DNA from: Methylobacterium mesophilicum
Lineage (GTDB): Bacteria; Pseudomonadota; Alphaproteobacteria; Rhizobiales; Beijerinckiaceae
DNA: 64,000 nt
Assembly (NCBI RefSeq): GCF_022179445.1
Contig: NZ_BPQU01000018.1
Location: 39,525-103,524, forward strand
Direction of reading: 5' to 3'
Shown: positions 18,301-24,438 of the stretch, one piece after another
Layout: each line of letters starts with the position of its first letter
Numbering within the stretch: position 1 is the stretch's first letter
Position numbers and translations under genes: made by a program
The notes under the pieces: generated by a model
Database searches by the model: none
Seen by the model: only the letters and a program-made list of their open reading frames with translations
Told to the model about the DNA's origin: nothing

Positions 18301-18600
18301 CTGCATATCGGTCGCGGTCATGACGAAATTGCCGTCCTGCCCACGGTAGATGTAAGGGTCTCGAAGGCCGCCCATCTCGGTGTGACTTGCGTCAATGACG
18401 GAATTGCCATTGTTTAGCTTGTTAAAACGGCGGCCATCCAGGCTGTAGGAGAACTTCAACGTCTCCTCCCACGGGCGATTGCCCGTAAAATATGTCAATA
18501 AATATCCGTCGTACGGCGGATATTCTCCCGCTGCAAAGCTGCCGCTGGATGTAATTTGAAAGCATATAGCTGTAGCAGCGATTTTTATCGCGTGTTTCAT
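15325..18600 (-). CDS. Autotransporter with GH43-like glycosidase, HAF repeats and beta barrel
   Basis: This 1091-residue protein has four parts. First is a signal peptide (MKHAIKIAATAICFQI). Next is a five-bladed propeller glycosidase domain (about 27-345) with GH43-like landmarks: PYDGYLLTYF (Asp31), GLRDPYIYRGQDG (Asp81), AAWAPQVAYN and AVEGPQAYR (Glu259). Then come seven HAF repeats (about 358-712). Last, after a Pro/Ala/Gln-rich linker (about 715-795), is an autotransporter beta barrel ending SFGGQL. GH43 enzymes attack arabinan- or xylan-type sugars, so the protein may present a plant-polysaccharide-active or sugar-binding head on the cell surface, which suits a leaf-associated methylotroph. 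Catalytic assignments are inferred. The N-terminal third has visibly lower GC than the rest, suggesting acquisition and fusion. Transcription starts in the AT-rich region beyond 18600. Confidence 0.8.
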   Translation of the reverse strand: MKHAIKIAATAICFQITSSGSFAAGEYPPYDGYLLTYFTGNRPWEETLKFSYSLDGRRFNKLNNGNSVIDASHTEMGGLRDPYIYRGQDGNFVMTATDMQSWKGWGSNRGIVLMQSPDLIHWKSSTVNFEKQYPNLFPGLHAAWAPQVAYNPLTDRNMVYLTVGSNDPYKAYYAHTNRDFTALTETPRQLFYARDGVGYIDYDITEQDGKYHMLMKAESSPQGSTARLRVIKHAVSDHLTWGYIMPSQDEVQRTSNAVEGPQAYRLNDGSGYIVMYENYINNGFQLVKTTDFKTFTPVSGSDVNQLSPRHAGIISLTSDELHRVVDNDTKITVENATPATGTDRQVQAAPTIGSSDKRDLGTLKTDNGWASEIWGLSATGSVAVGDSYADGQGPNMRAAAWSGADLSQKQDLGTLRGDNTGAAKAYAVSKDGSVIAGIAENADQRLHAIVWSGNRWATKTDLGTLTSDQSGTSGVYALSDDGRVAAGESSVDSGTTHAALWSGRNWTTKTDLGTLRSDNSGTSWAYALSKDGSVVGGYAAPDRSVDVYSHATLWSGANWTTKTDLGTLKSDNRGTSTVRALSADGTVAAGSSTTDSGYTHAALWSGSRWSEKRDLGTLRADNSGSSWVRALSADGRVAGGMASTSSGFAHGVVWFGDGWRSRSDLGTLRSDGGGVSEVQALSADGRVAAGYSETDSGDPHAVLWKITYPATPASGPSTARTQTQSSTAGQVSVPAAGQASAPTPASVQGQPAAPAPEPAPTVSTTPAQAPAPAQTSTTPAPSTDVRTQLVDVTNTRRSVARLRYDTFSVLEIQRQSLAYLQQTWSCSRGSLCWSASAGIVSDGSSTDTLSTLPLSYGLTDNLTVGGHLSYAPYRALPSPAFNDNRNAVGAGAFLNWSQPYAGGAWYMRTALAASQYHADIRRLQTTATEAGTGNARIGGLAGTLEIGQSLPVFGDLVLGWHGGVRTSRVTRQCYTEANVSFPVQYDGIVYRSTLAFLGADVSVPLTTGLSWISGVEIEQAVRKPTMRFTAHADYIGDFGYKADLTRTRGEARTGLAFGLGNSLTVSATASVRTTALGTTAVGGLLSFGGQL
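16465..17529 (-). repeat. Seven HAF repeats of about 50 residues
   Basis: The protein segment repeats DLGTLxSDNxGxSxVxALS, then DGxVAxGxS and HAxLWSGxxWxxKT, seven times. This is the extracellular HAF repeat, predicted to form beta-propeller blades. At DNA level the copies share GGTGCCGAGATC-type blocks on the plus strand, so recombination could change the repeat number. Confidence 0.8.
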
Positions 18601-19234
18601 TGTGTATCCCCCCTGTTTTATATTTTTGATCAGTTTTTATTATCCATGCCGCCTCCTGATCATCGCGCAGTTGCCTGATGCGCGACGCGATTGGGTTGCC
18701 CGACAAGACGTCGGGTCCGATCACGGTGTCCGTCGATTTTTAGGCAAAACGGAAAGATCATTGTCAATATTGATCGTATAGACCGCGCCGATTGCCAGAA
18801 AAATTCTAGCATATTTTCAAGAAGACGGACTACCGCGACGCTTCACGAAACGAGCCTATGACGGAAAGGCCGAGTCGGAGCATAAGACGCATTAAATTGC
18901 CGACGCAACAGCAAAAATGCAAGTTTATGCCAAACATCATAGATGAGGTATAGATTTTGCAGCGCACATATATTCGGTAGGAAGACCAATGACCCACGCA
19001 TCGCGGATTGATCTTCATTCTGATCGAAAAGATCAGATATTTTCGCCCGTCATGGCGAGTCCGCAAGCGCCGGGGCGAAGGCGACCCTCCTGTTGCCGGT
19101 TTGCGACAGGGCCTCGGTGCGGACTCCCGGCATGTCGGTACAGCCCCCTGCGGAGGGGGCGCGGGATCCGACGATGTTCGGCTGACAGGCGTTGATGTCT
19201 GGCGGTCGACGGCCGCTTCCAAATGACGGCCCGC
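18601..19234. other. AT-rich intergenic region upstream of the GH43 autotransporter
   Basis: No gene is supported in these 634 bp. The part next to the gene (18600-18990) is much more AT-rich than the genome norm and should contain its promoter. The part near 19050-19230 is GC-rich and lies downstream of the GlxA-type regulator gene. The AT-rich character continues from the 5' end of the gene and may mark horizontally acquired DNA. Confidence 0.5.
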
Positions 19235-20197
19235 TCACCCCGCGCCGTTCCGCCTGCGGAATTCGGCCGGCGTGATGCCGACGTGGCGCACGAAGGCGCG
19301 GCGCAGGGTGTCGGCGTTGGCGAACCCCGTCAGGGCGGCGACCTGCTTGGGCGGGAGGCTGTCCGCCTCCAGACAGCGCCGTGCCGCCGCGACGCGCGCC
19401 GCCTCGACCCAGTCGGCCGGCGTCACGCCGACCTCGTTCCGGAACAGGCGGGCGAAGTGCCGGGGGCTGAGGCCGGCCCGTCCGGCCAGCCGGGCCACGC
19501 TGTGATCCTCGGCGGGCGCGGCCGCGATCCAGCGCTGGATCTCCTGGAGGATTGCCCGGCCTGACGGCTCTGTCGCGCCGCTTCGGCTGAACTGCAGTTG
19601 GCCCCCGGGGCGTTTGAAGAACATCACCAGTTGCGCCGCGACGCGCTTGGCGACGTCCCGCCCGAGATCCTCCTCGACGAGGGCGACGGCAAGGTCGAGG
19701 CCCGCGGTCACCCCGGCGGCGGTGCAGACCGGACCGTCGCGGACCTGGATCGCGTCGGGCTCGACCCGGATCGCGGGGTAGCGCCGGGCCAGGGCGTCGG
19801 CGGCCGCCCAATGCGTGGTGACCCGGCGTCCGTCCAGCAGCCCGGCTTCGGCGAGGGCGAAGGCCCCGGTGCAGACCGATCCGTAGCGCCTGGCCGCGGG
19901 CGCCGTGCGCCGCAGCCAGTCGAGGAAGGCGGCGGCCGGACGGCGATGGGGCGCGTCCGGCGATCCCGCCACCAGCAGCGTGTCGAGGGCGCCGGCGTCG
20001 GCCTCGAAGATGGTCCGATCCGCCAGCAGTCGCGCGCCCGACGAGGTCCGGATGACGGCGGTGTCGATCGAGACGATCTCGGTGCGGTAGACACACCGCC
20101 CGGCTTGGACGTTCGCCTCCGCGAAGACGTCCAGCGGGCCGGAGACGTCGAGCATCTGCACGCCCGGTCCCGCGGCGATCGCCAGCCTCCGCTCCAT
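19235..20197 (-). CDS. GlxA-family AraC regulator with DJ-1/PfpI domain
   Basis: The 320-residue regulator has an N-terminal DJ-1/PfpI-like domain with the usual nucleophile-elbow cysteine (GSVCTGAFALAEAGLL, Cys109). A C-terminal AraC-type double helix-turn-helix follows (HSVARLAGRAGLSPRHFARL and QVAALTGFANADTLRRAF, ending GITPAEFRRR). GlxA-type regulators sense small molecules and activate adjacent catabolic genes. The start at 20197 is chosen because GGGGAGGG lies 4 nt upstream (GGGGAGGGCACC immediately precedes the ATG); a longer frame lacks support. It is divergent from an HD-hydrolase gene with 114 bp between the two starts, so it most likely controls that gene and itself. The DJ-1 domain is also related to isonitrile hydratases. 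Confidence 0.85.
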   Translation of the reverse strand: MERRLAIAAGPGVQMLDVSGPLDVFAEANVQAGRCVYRTEIVSIDTAVIRTSSGARLLADRTIFEADAGALDTLLVAGSPDAPHRRPAAAFLDWLRRTAPAARRYGSVCTGAFALAEAGLLDGRRVTTHWAAADALARRYPAIRVEPDAIQVRDGPVCTAAGVTAGLDLAVALVEEDLGRDVAKRVAAQLVMFFKRPGGQLQFSRSGATEPSGRAILQEIQRWIAAAPAEDHSVARLAGRAGLSPRHFARLFRNEVGVTPADWVEAARVAAARRCLEADSLPPKQVAALTGFANADTLRRAFVRHVGITPAEFRRRNGAG

Positions 20198-20311
20198 GGT
20201 GCCCTCCCCGGCGTCCGTCGCACGCACGAATTGTCCGTCCGAGACGTGTTCCGTCAACTCCGGACGCGGCGCGCCGGGCTACCGTCTCGGGGTCAGCAAG
20301 GAGGGAAAGCC

Positions 20312-20953
20312 ATGGCTCATCCAATCGACGGCGTCGCCATTCCCGACAGCACGCTTGCCCGGGCGGTGACCGAACTGGTCCGGGATACGGAATCGCCGCT
20401 GCTGTTCCACCATTCCAGCCGCGTCTATTACTTCGGCGCCCTGGCGGGGAAGCAGCGCGGCCTCAGCTACGATCCGGAGTTGCTCTATGTCGGGGCCATG
20501 TTCCACGACATGGGGCTGACGCCGCAGCACAGCAGCGCGCATGAACGCTTCGAGGTCGACGGTGCCAACGCGGCGCGGGATTTCCTGCGCCAGCACGGCA
20601 TCGCGCAGGCCGACATCGACACGGTGTGGACCGCCATCGCGCTGCACACCACGCCGGGAATCCCGCAGCACATGCACCCGGTGGTCGCGCTGGTCACCGC
20701 CGGGGTCGAGATGGACGTGCTCGGCCTGACCTACGCCGCCTACAGCGACGCGGAGCGCTCGGCCGTGGTGCGGGCGCATCCGCGGACCCCGCATTTCAAG
20801 GAGGACATCATCCAGGCGTTCTACGAGGGGATCCGGCACAAGCCGGAGACGACCTTCGGCAACGTCAAGGCCGACGTCCTCGCCGACAAGGAGCCGCATT
20901 TCCACGCCGGCAACTTTTGTCGCGTGATCCGTGAGTCGCCCTGGCGCGGATGA
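20312..20953 (+). CDS. HD-domain protein of the cyanamide hydratase-like group
   Basis: The 213-residue soluble protein has a compact HD domain: LLFHHSSRVYYFG (His34), VGAMFHDMGL (His65-Asp66), then HTTPGIPQH and TAGVEMDVLG. The HSxRVYYFG plus FHDMGL pattern resembles the HD proteins related to fungal cyanamide hydratase (Ddi2/CAH), which hydrate small nitrile-like compounds with a metal centre. A strong RBS (AAGGAGGGAAAGCC) fixes the ATG at 20312. Its divergent partner is a GlxA/AraC regulator, so it is probably inducible by a small molecule. The substrate is not known. Confidence 0.7.
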   Translation: MAHPIDGVAIPDSTLARAVTELVRDTESPLLFHHSSRVYYFGALAGKQRGLSYDPELLYVGAMFHDMGLTPQHSSAHERFEVDGANAARDFLRQHGIAQADIDTVWTAIALHTTPGIPQHMHPVVALVTAGVEMDVLGLTYAAYSDAERSAVVRAHPRTPHFKEDIIQAFYEGIRHKPETTFGNVKADVLADKEPHFHAGNFCRVIRESPWRG

Positions 20954-20989
20954 GGGCATAGCCTACGGCGCGCCGTCCTGCAGAACGGC

Positions 20990-21022
20990 AGAACCCCGGG
21001 GGCCAGGGGCACCCGGGGTTCT
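20990..21022. terminator. 11-bp GC hairpin after the HD gene
   Basis: AGAACCCCGGG and CCCGGGGTTCT form a perfect 11-bp stem around an 11-nt loop, 36 bp past the HD gene stop. No U-run follows, so this is a likely terminator or mRNA end-stabiliser between convergent genes. Confidence 0.5.
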
Positions 21023-21070
21023 GTACGACCTGAGCGGCCGGGCCGCCGTGACGGCTCCCGGCCGAGACAA

Positions 21071-21092
21071 CTCCCGGCCCGGAGGCCGGGAG
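21071..21092 (-). terminator. 9-bp tetraloop hairpin after the outer-membrane protein gene
   Basis: CTCCCGGCC and GGCCGGGAG pair perfectly around a 4-nt loop, 11 bp beyond the stop of the minus-strand barrel protein gene. Position and stability fit a terminator for that highly expressed type of gene, although a U-run is absent. Confidence 0.5.
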
Positions 21093-21103
21093 CGTCGCGG
21101 GTC

Positions 21104-21940
21104 CTAGTACGAGCCGAACTTGTAGTTCAGGCCGGCGCGGACGACGGCGAACTCGTCGTCGCGGCGGCCGATGGCGCTGTAGGCCACCGGGACGAGGTTG
21201 GCGGCGTTGACCACCAGGGCGCCCTGGTTGCGGTTGCCGCGCTCCAGGTTGACGTACAGGCCTTCGATCTTGAACGTCACGGCCGAGGACCGGAAGAAGT
21301 TCAGGAACGACTCGGTGGGGAGGGCGAACTCGACGCCGCCGCCGACGGCGTAGCCGGTGCGGAAGCTGTCGTTGCCGGCGTAGCCGCCGAACGAGCGGTC
21401 GGCGCTGCCCGAGCCGTAGGCGAAGCCGCCGGTGCCGTACACGAGGGTGCGGTCGAAGGCGTAGCCGAGGCGGCCGCGCACGGTGCCGAAGTAGTCGAGG
21501 CTCGACAGGCCGCGCGGGTCGGTGACGTAGTAGCCCGGGGCGACGGCGCCGTTCACGAAGGCGTTGTTCCGGCTACGGCCGAAGTCGAGGTACTGGGCAT
21601 CGGCCTCGATGCCGACGACCACGCCCGAACCCGGGGTGAACTGGACGTTGTAGCCGATCTGCGCGCCGCCGGAGAAGCCGTCCTGGCTGCGGTTGCGGAA
21701 GGTGGCGGTGGTGCCGGGAACGGCGAACGGGGCCGGGACGCCGAAGGTGGAGTTGTTCGAGCGGCTGCTGGCGTCGAAGGCGTAGCCGGCGTTGAAACCA
21801 GCGTAGAAGCCGGTCCAGGTGAACACCGGCACCGGGGTGAACACGGGCGGCGGGGCGGCGCGGCGCGGCAGGTCGGCGGCCGAGGCGGCGCCGGTCAGGA
21901 GGGCCGTGGCGGCGCTCGCGAGAAGAAGCTTCTTGATCAT
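21104..21940 (-). CDS. Outer-membrane beta-barrel protein (Omp25/31-like)
   Basis: The 278-residue protein begins with a classical signal peptide (MIKKLLLASAATALLTG, cleavage at ASA-ADLP) and the Rhizobiales landmark ADLPRRAAPPP, followed by FTWTGFYAGFNAGYAF. The rest alternates beta strands (GGAQIGYNVQ, VGIEADAQYLDFG, GTVRGRLGYAFD, LVYGTGGFAYG, YAVGGGVEFALP) and ends in AVVRAGLNYKFGSY, the aromatic C-terminal barrel signature. It matches the Omp25/Omp31 porin-like family of Brucella and Methylobacterium, structural proteins of the outer membrane. The ATG at 21940 is preceded by GGGAGATTGAGG. Codon use is strongly biased, as in abundant proteins. It is monocistronic between hairpins and a long leader region. 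Confidence 0.9.
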   Translation of the reverse strand: MIKKLLLASAATALLTGAASAADLPRRAAPPPVFTPVPVFTWTGFYAGFNAGYAFDASSRSNNSTFGVPAPFAVPGTTATFRNRSQDGFSGGAQIGYNVQFTPGSGVVVGIEADAQYLDFGRSRNNAFVNGAVAPGYYVTDPRGLSSLDYFGTVRGRLGYAFDRTLVYGTGGFAYGSGSADRSFGGYAGNDSFRTGYAVGGGVEFALPTESFLNFFRSSAVTFKIEGLYVNLERGNRNQGALVVNAANLVPVAYSAIGRRDDEFAVVRAGLNYKFGSY

Positions 21941-22352
21941 CTGGTCCTCAATCTCCCGTTGATCGGGATGTGCCGGATGACAGGACGTGAGGACGGCCCG
22001 ACGCGATAGTGCAGCTTTGCAACAGCGCCGGCGAAGGCTCCGAACCGGTGCCCGAAAACGTGCGCTGGCACACATCGAGGGTGCCAAAAGCCTCGGACTG
22101 CGCATTATTGGGCCAAATCTGCTGGCGGATAGAACTATTCCTCCACTCCGCCGACAGCTGTCCATCGTTAACTTGGCGGCAACATCCGCAGCCCGGCGGG
22201 CGGCGTGCCTCCGCGGTCGCGTCGCCTGCAGATTGCACGGCCAGGCAGGGTGCGGGCGTCACGTCCCGAAGGATGTCTCCGCGCGGGGCCTGCCGACGGC
22301 AATCGCCGCGTGCGGCGTGGACGATCCGGGCTACTTCCCGTAGCTTCGGGCC
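21941..22352. other. Divergent promoter region of the barrel-protein and GAF genes
   Basis: About 410 bp without a gene. It must hold the promoter and 5' leader of the outer-membrane protein gene on the left and of the GAF gene on the right. I could not single out convincing -35 and -10 elements. Apparent frames here are Arg/Ala-rich and not coding. Confidence 0.4.
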
Positions 22353-22901
22353 ATGTCAGAGGCCCATTTCCCGCCCGATCCCGGGCTGGCGCGGGCAATC
22401 GACCGCCTGGCGGTCGCCCGGTCCATCGCGGACGTCGTGTCCATCCTGCGCGAGACGGCGCGGGACATCGTCGGCTCCGACGGGATCGCCGTGGTCCTGC
22501 GCGAGGGCGAGTCCTGTTTCTATGCCGCGGAGGACGCGATCGAGCCGCTCTGGTGCGGCCGCCGGTTCCCGCTCACCGCCTGCATCTCCGGCTGGGCGAT
22601 GCTCAACGACCGGACCGCCGTGGTCCCGGATATCGAACTCGATGCACGATTGCCGGTCGAGGCCTACCGCGCCACGTCGATGCGCAGCCTGGTGATGGTG
22701 CCGATCGGGTCGCCCGAGCCGATGGCGGCGCTGGGTGCCTATTGGTGTGCGTCGGTGATCCCGGACGACGGTACGGTCTGCCGGATCGAGACGCTGGCCC
22801 GGCAGGCCGCGGTCGCGCTGGTTCGCCTGCGCGTCCCCTCGTATGCCGGGAGCCCGGTTTCGGCGCCGCGGCCCGTCGGTGAGGCCCGGCAGCCGCAGTG
22901 A
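22353..22901 (+). CDS. GAF-domain sensor protein, 182 aa
   Basis: A single GAF domain fills most of this soluble protein: RSIADVVSILRETARDIVG, DGIAVVLREGESCFYA, FPLTACISGWAML, AVVPDIELDARLP, MVPIGSPEPMAALGAYW and IETLARQAAVALV. Stand-alone GAF proteins bind small ligands or act as partners of two-component systems. No output domain is attached, so it must work through a partner, or its effector domain is elsewhere. The last 20 residues are Pro-rich and probably disordered. A short membrane-protein gene follows 108 bp later. Confidence 0.75.
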   Translation: MSEAHFPPDPGLARAIDRLAVARSIADVVSILRETARDIVGSDGIAVVLREGESCFYAAEDAIEPLWCGRRFPLTACISGWAMLNDRTAVVPDIELDARLPVEAYRATSMRSLVMVPIGSPEPMAALGAYWCASVIPDDGTVCRIETLARQAAVALVRLRVPSYAGSPVSAPRPVGEARQPQ

Positions 22902-23009
22902 GTCGCCGCCCGGGACGGACTGCGCGGCGGCGTCGCAGCGCGGATCGATCGCCGGCCCCGCGCCGTTTTCCGCCGGTCTCGACCCGCCCGGACGCCGCAA
23001 GCCAGCCTC

Positions 23010-23159
23010 ATGAAGCGCCTCATCCTCATCGGCATCTTCGTCGCCCTGTTCGCCGGGATCATCGCGATCGCCGGCCGCTGGTCGATGGTCACGCCCGTCA
23101 ATCCCGCGGTGGCGCCCGACACCTCCGCGACCCCGAACCCCACCGGGCAGCGCAAATGA
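23010..23159 (+). CDS. Small single-pass membrane protein, 49 aa
   Basis: The frame encodes an N-terminal helix (MKRLILIGIFVALFAGIIAI) then a short Pro/Thr-rich tail (VNPAVAPDTSATPNPTGQ). It may be an uncleaved membrane anchor with a periplasmic tail or a small secreted peptide. It lies in the same direction as the GAF gene. The positive start, helix and stop all fit a real small gene, although only a weak RBS is visible. Confidence 0.5.
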   Translation: MKRLILIGIFVALFAGIIAIAGRWSMVTPVNPAVAPDTSATPNPTGQRK

Positions 23160-23186
23160 CGGGGCGCTGACGCCGCGGCGCCGCCC

Positions 23187-24095
23187 TCACCGGCGCCCGC
23201 CCGCCTCCGCGCGACCGCGGAGGGCGGCCAGAAGTCCGCCTTCGAACAGCAGCGCGGAGCCGTAGTGGAACTCGATGTCGAACCGGCTGCGGGAATTCAT
23301 CGCCAGGGATGCGCTCTGCAGGGCGACGAGCCTGCCCGCCTCGTCGAACAGGCCTGAGCCCGATCCGCCGTAGCCGTCGTTGCAATCGTGGCGCGCGCGC
23401 CGGATCGCATCCTCGCTCGGCGGGTCGATCCGGCGGATCGCGCATCGCTCGAGGCTGCTCGGGCCCCGATAATTGCCGTGGCCGGCCGGGGACACCATGG
23501 TCACCGGCAAGGCGATGTCCCCGATCGGCAGATCCGGCGGATCCGGCAGCGGCTGCGGGACGGCCTCGGCCGGGCGGGTCAGGTGCAGGATCGCCCAATC
23601 GTCGGTGATGTGCAGGCCGTCCGCCCCGGGGGCGGTTCCCAGCACCAGGCTGTCGGGCTCGAAATCGTAGTTGCGGCCGTCGATCTGGAAGTAGCAATCC
23701 GCCACCGAGCGCGTGACCGCGAGGCGGCGGTCGCGGAAATTGTGGGCGTTCAACACCACGGTCGATGGATCCGCGATCAGCCAGGCCGCCGCGGCTTTTT
23801 GCGGCACCCCGTCGCGGCTGCGGCACCACAGGATGCCGGCACCCCTGAAACGGTCGAAATCGGCCCCGGTGAGGTCGCGGCGTCCGTCGTGCGGGTAGAG
23901 GGCGGCCATCCGGCGGGGCGGGCCGGCCCGGTCCTCCGATGGGGCTTTGTACCGGTCTTCGGCCCGGGCCGCACCGGCGAACGCCAGCAGGGCCGCGAGC
24001 AGCCGGATCCCGAGGCGGCCCGGAGCCGGGCGGACGGCTTTGCCGACGACCGGCATTTCCGCAGCAAAGCGCGCTCTGGACCGTATCGAGCCCAT
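23187..24095 (-). CDS. Trypsin-like serine protease, divergent from mxaF
   Basis: The 302-residue protein has a signal-type hydrophobic segment (GIRLLAALLAFAGAARAE, residues 29-46) and a chymotrypsin-fold domain. The triad is visible as VVLNAHNF (His118), TDDWAIL (Asp166) and GYGGSGSGLF (Ser245, aligning with the GNSGS motif of V8-like proteases). Four cysteines could form disulfides, so it is likely a periplasmic endopeptidase. An alternative ATG at 24056 would give a shorter leader before the same signal segment. It is transcribed away from mxaF across a shared 343-bp region, the place occupied by mxaW in Methylobacterium extorquens. Whether it is methanol-regulated is an inference from position only. 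Confidence 0.75.
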   Translation of the reverse strand: MGSIRSRARFAAEMPVVGKAVRPAPGRLGIRLLAALLAFAGAARAEDRYKAPSEDRAGPPRRMAALYPHDGRRDLTGADFDRFRGAGILWCRSRDGVPQKAAAAWLIADPSTVVLNAHNFRDRRLAVTRSVADCYFQIDGRNYDFEPDSLVLGTAPGADGLHITDDWAILHLTRPAEAVPQPLPDPPDLPIGDIALPVTMVSPAGHGNYRGPSSLERCAIRRIDPPSEDAIRRARHDCNDGYGGSGSGLFDEAGRLVALQSASLAMNSRSRFDIEFHYGSALLFEGGLLAALRGRAEAGGRR

Positions 24096-24247
24096 TCGTC
24101 GGCCCCGAAGACTGGAGGCCGAGGGTGAGCCCGGCCGGGAGCATTGTTGTGGGCAGGCACCGGGGGGCGGTCAAGCGGGCCGGGCGTATTACGCCCCTTC
24201 CCGGCGGCGTTGCCAAATTATCCCGACAACAAATGTCAGCTTGCCTG

Positions 24248-24277
24248 AAGACATCATCGGGCATTGGCGCATAAAAC
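24248..24277 (+). promoter_or_regulatory. mxaF promoter, AAGACA-N17-ATAAAA
   Basis: AAGACA at 24248-24253 is identical to the -35 element reported for the Methylobacterium extorquens mxaF promoter. Seventeen bases downstream, ATAAAA (24271-24276; or TAAAAC with an 18-bp spacer) is close to the reported TAGAAA-type -10 element. This implies a 5' leader of about 155 nt before the mxaF ATG. Identity of the -35 box and correct position upstream of mxaF make this a good call. Confidence 0.65.
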
Positions 24278-24438
24278 TGAAAGGTGACAAGATCTTAATA
24301 AGCAGATCATAAAGGTCGAATGTCTCTAAGTCGCAAATAAAGCTGACTATCGATGCGACCGACCGCGATCGATCTTGCACTGCAACAATCAATAGCCGCG
24401 CAGCCTGACGGCGAGGCGGCCTGGCGAGGAGATGCATC

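Noticed and set aside
22898..23170. 90-codon plus-strand frame overlapping the GAF gene end
   Set aside because: Arg/Pro-rich; a different frame in the same place encodes a clean 49-aa membrane protein.
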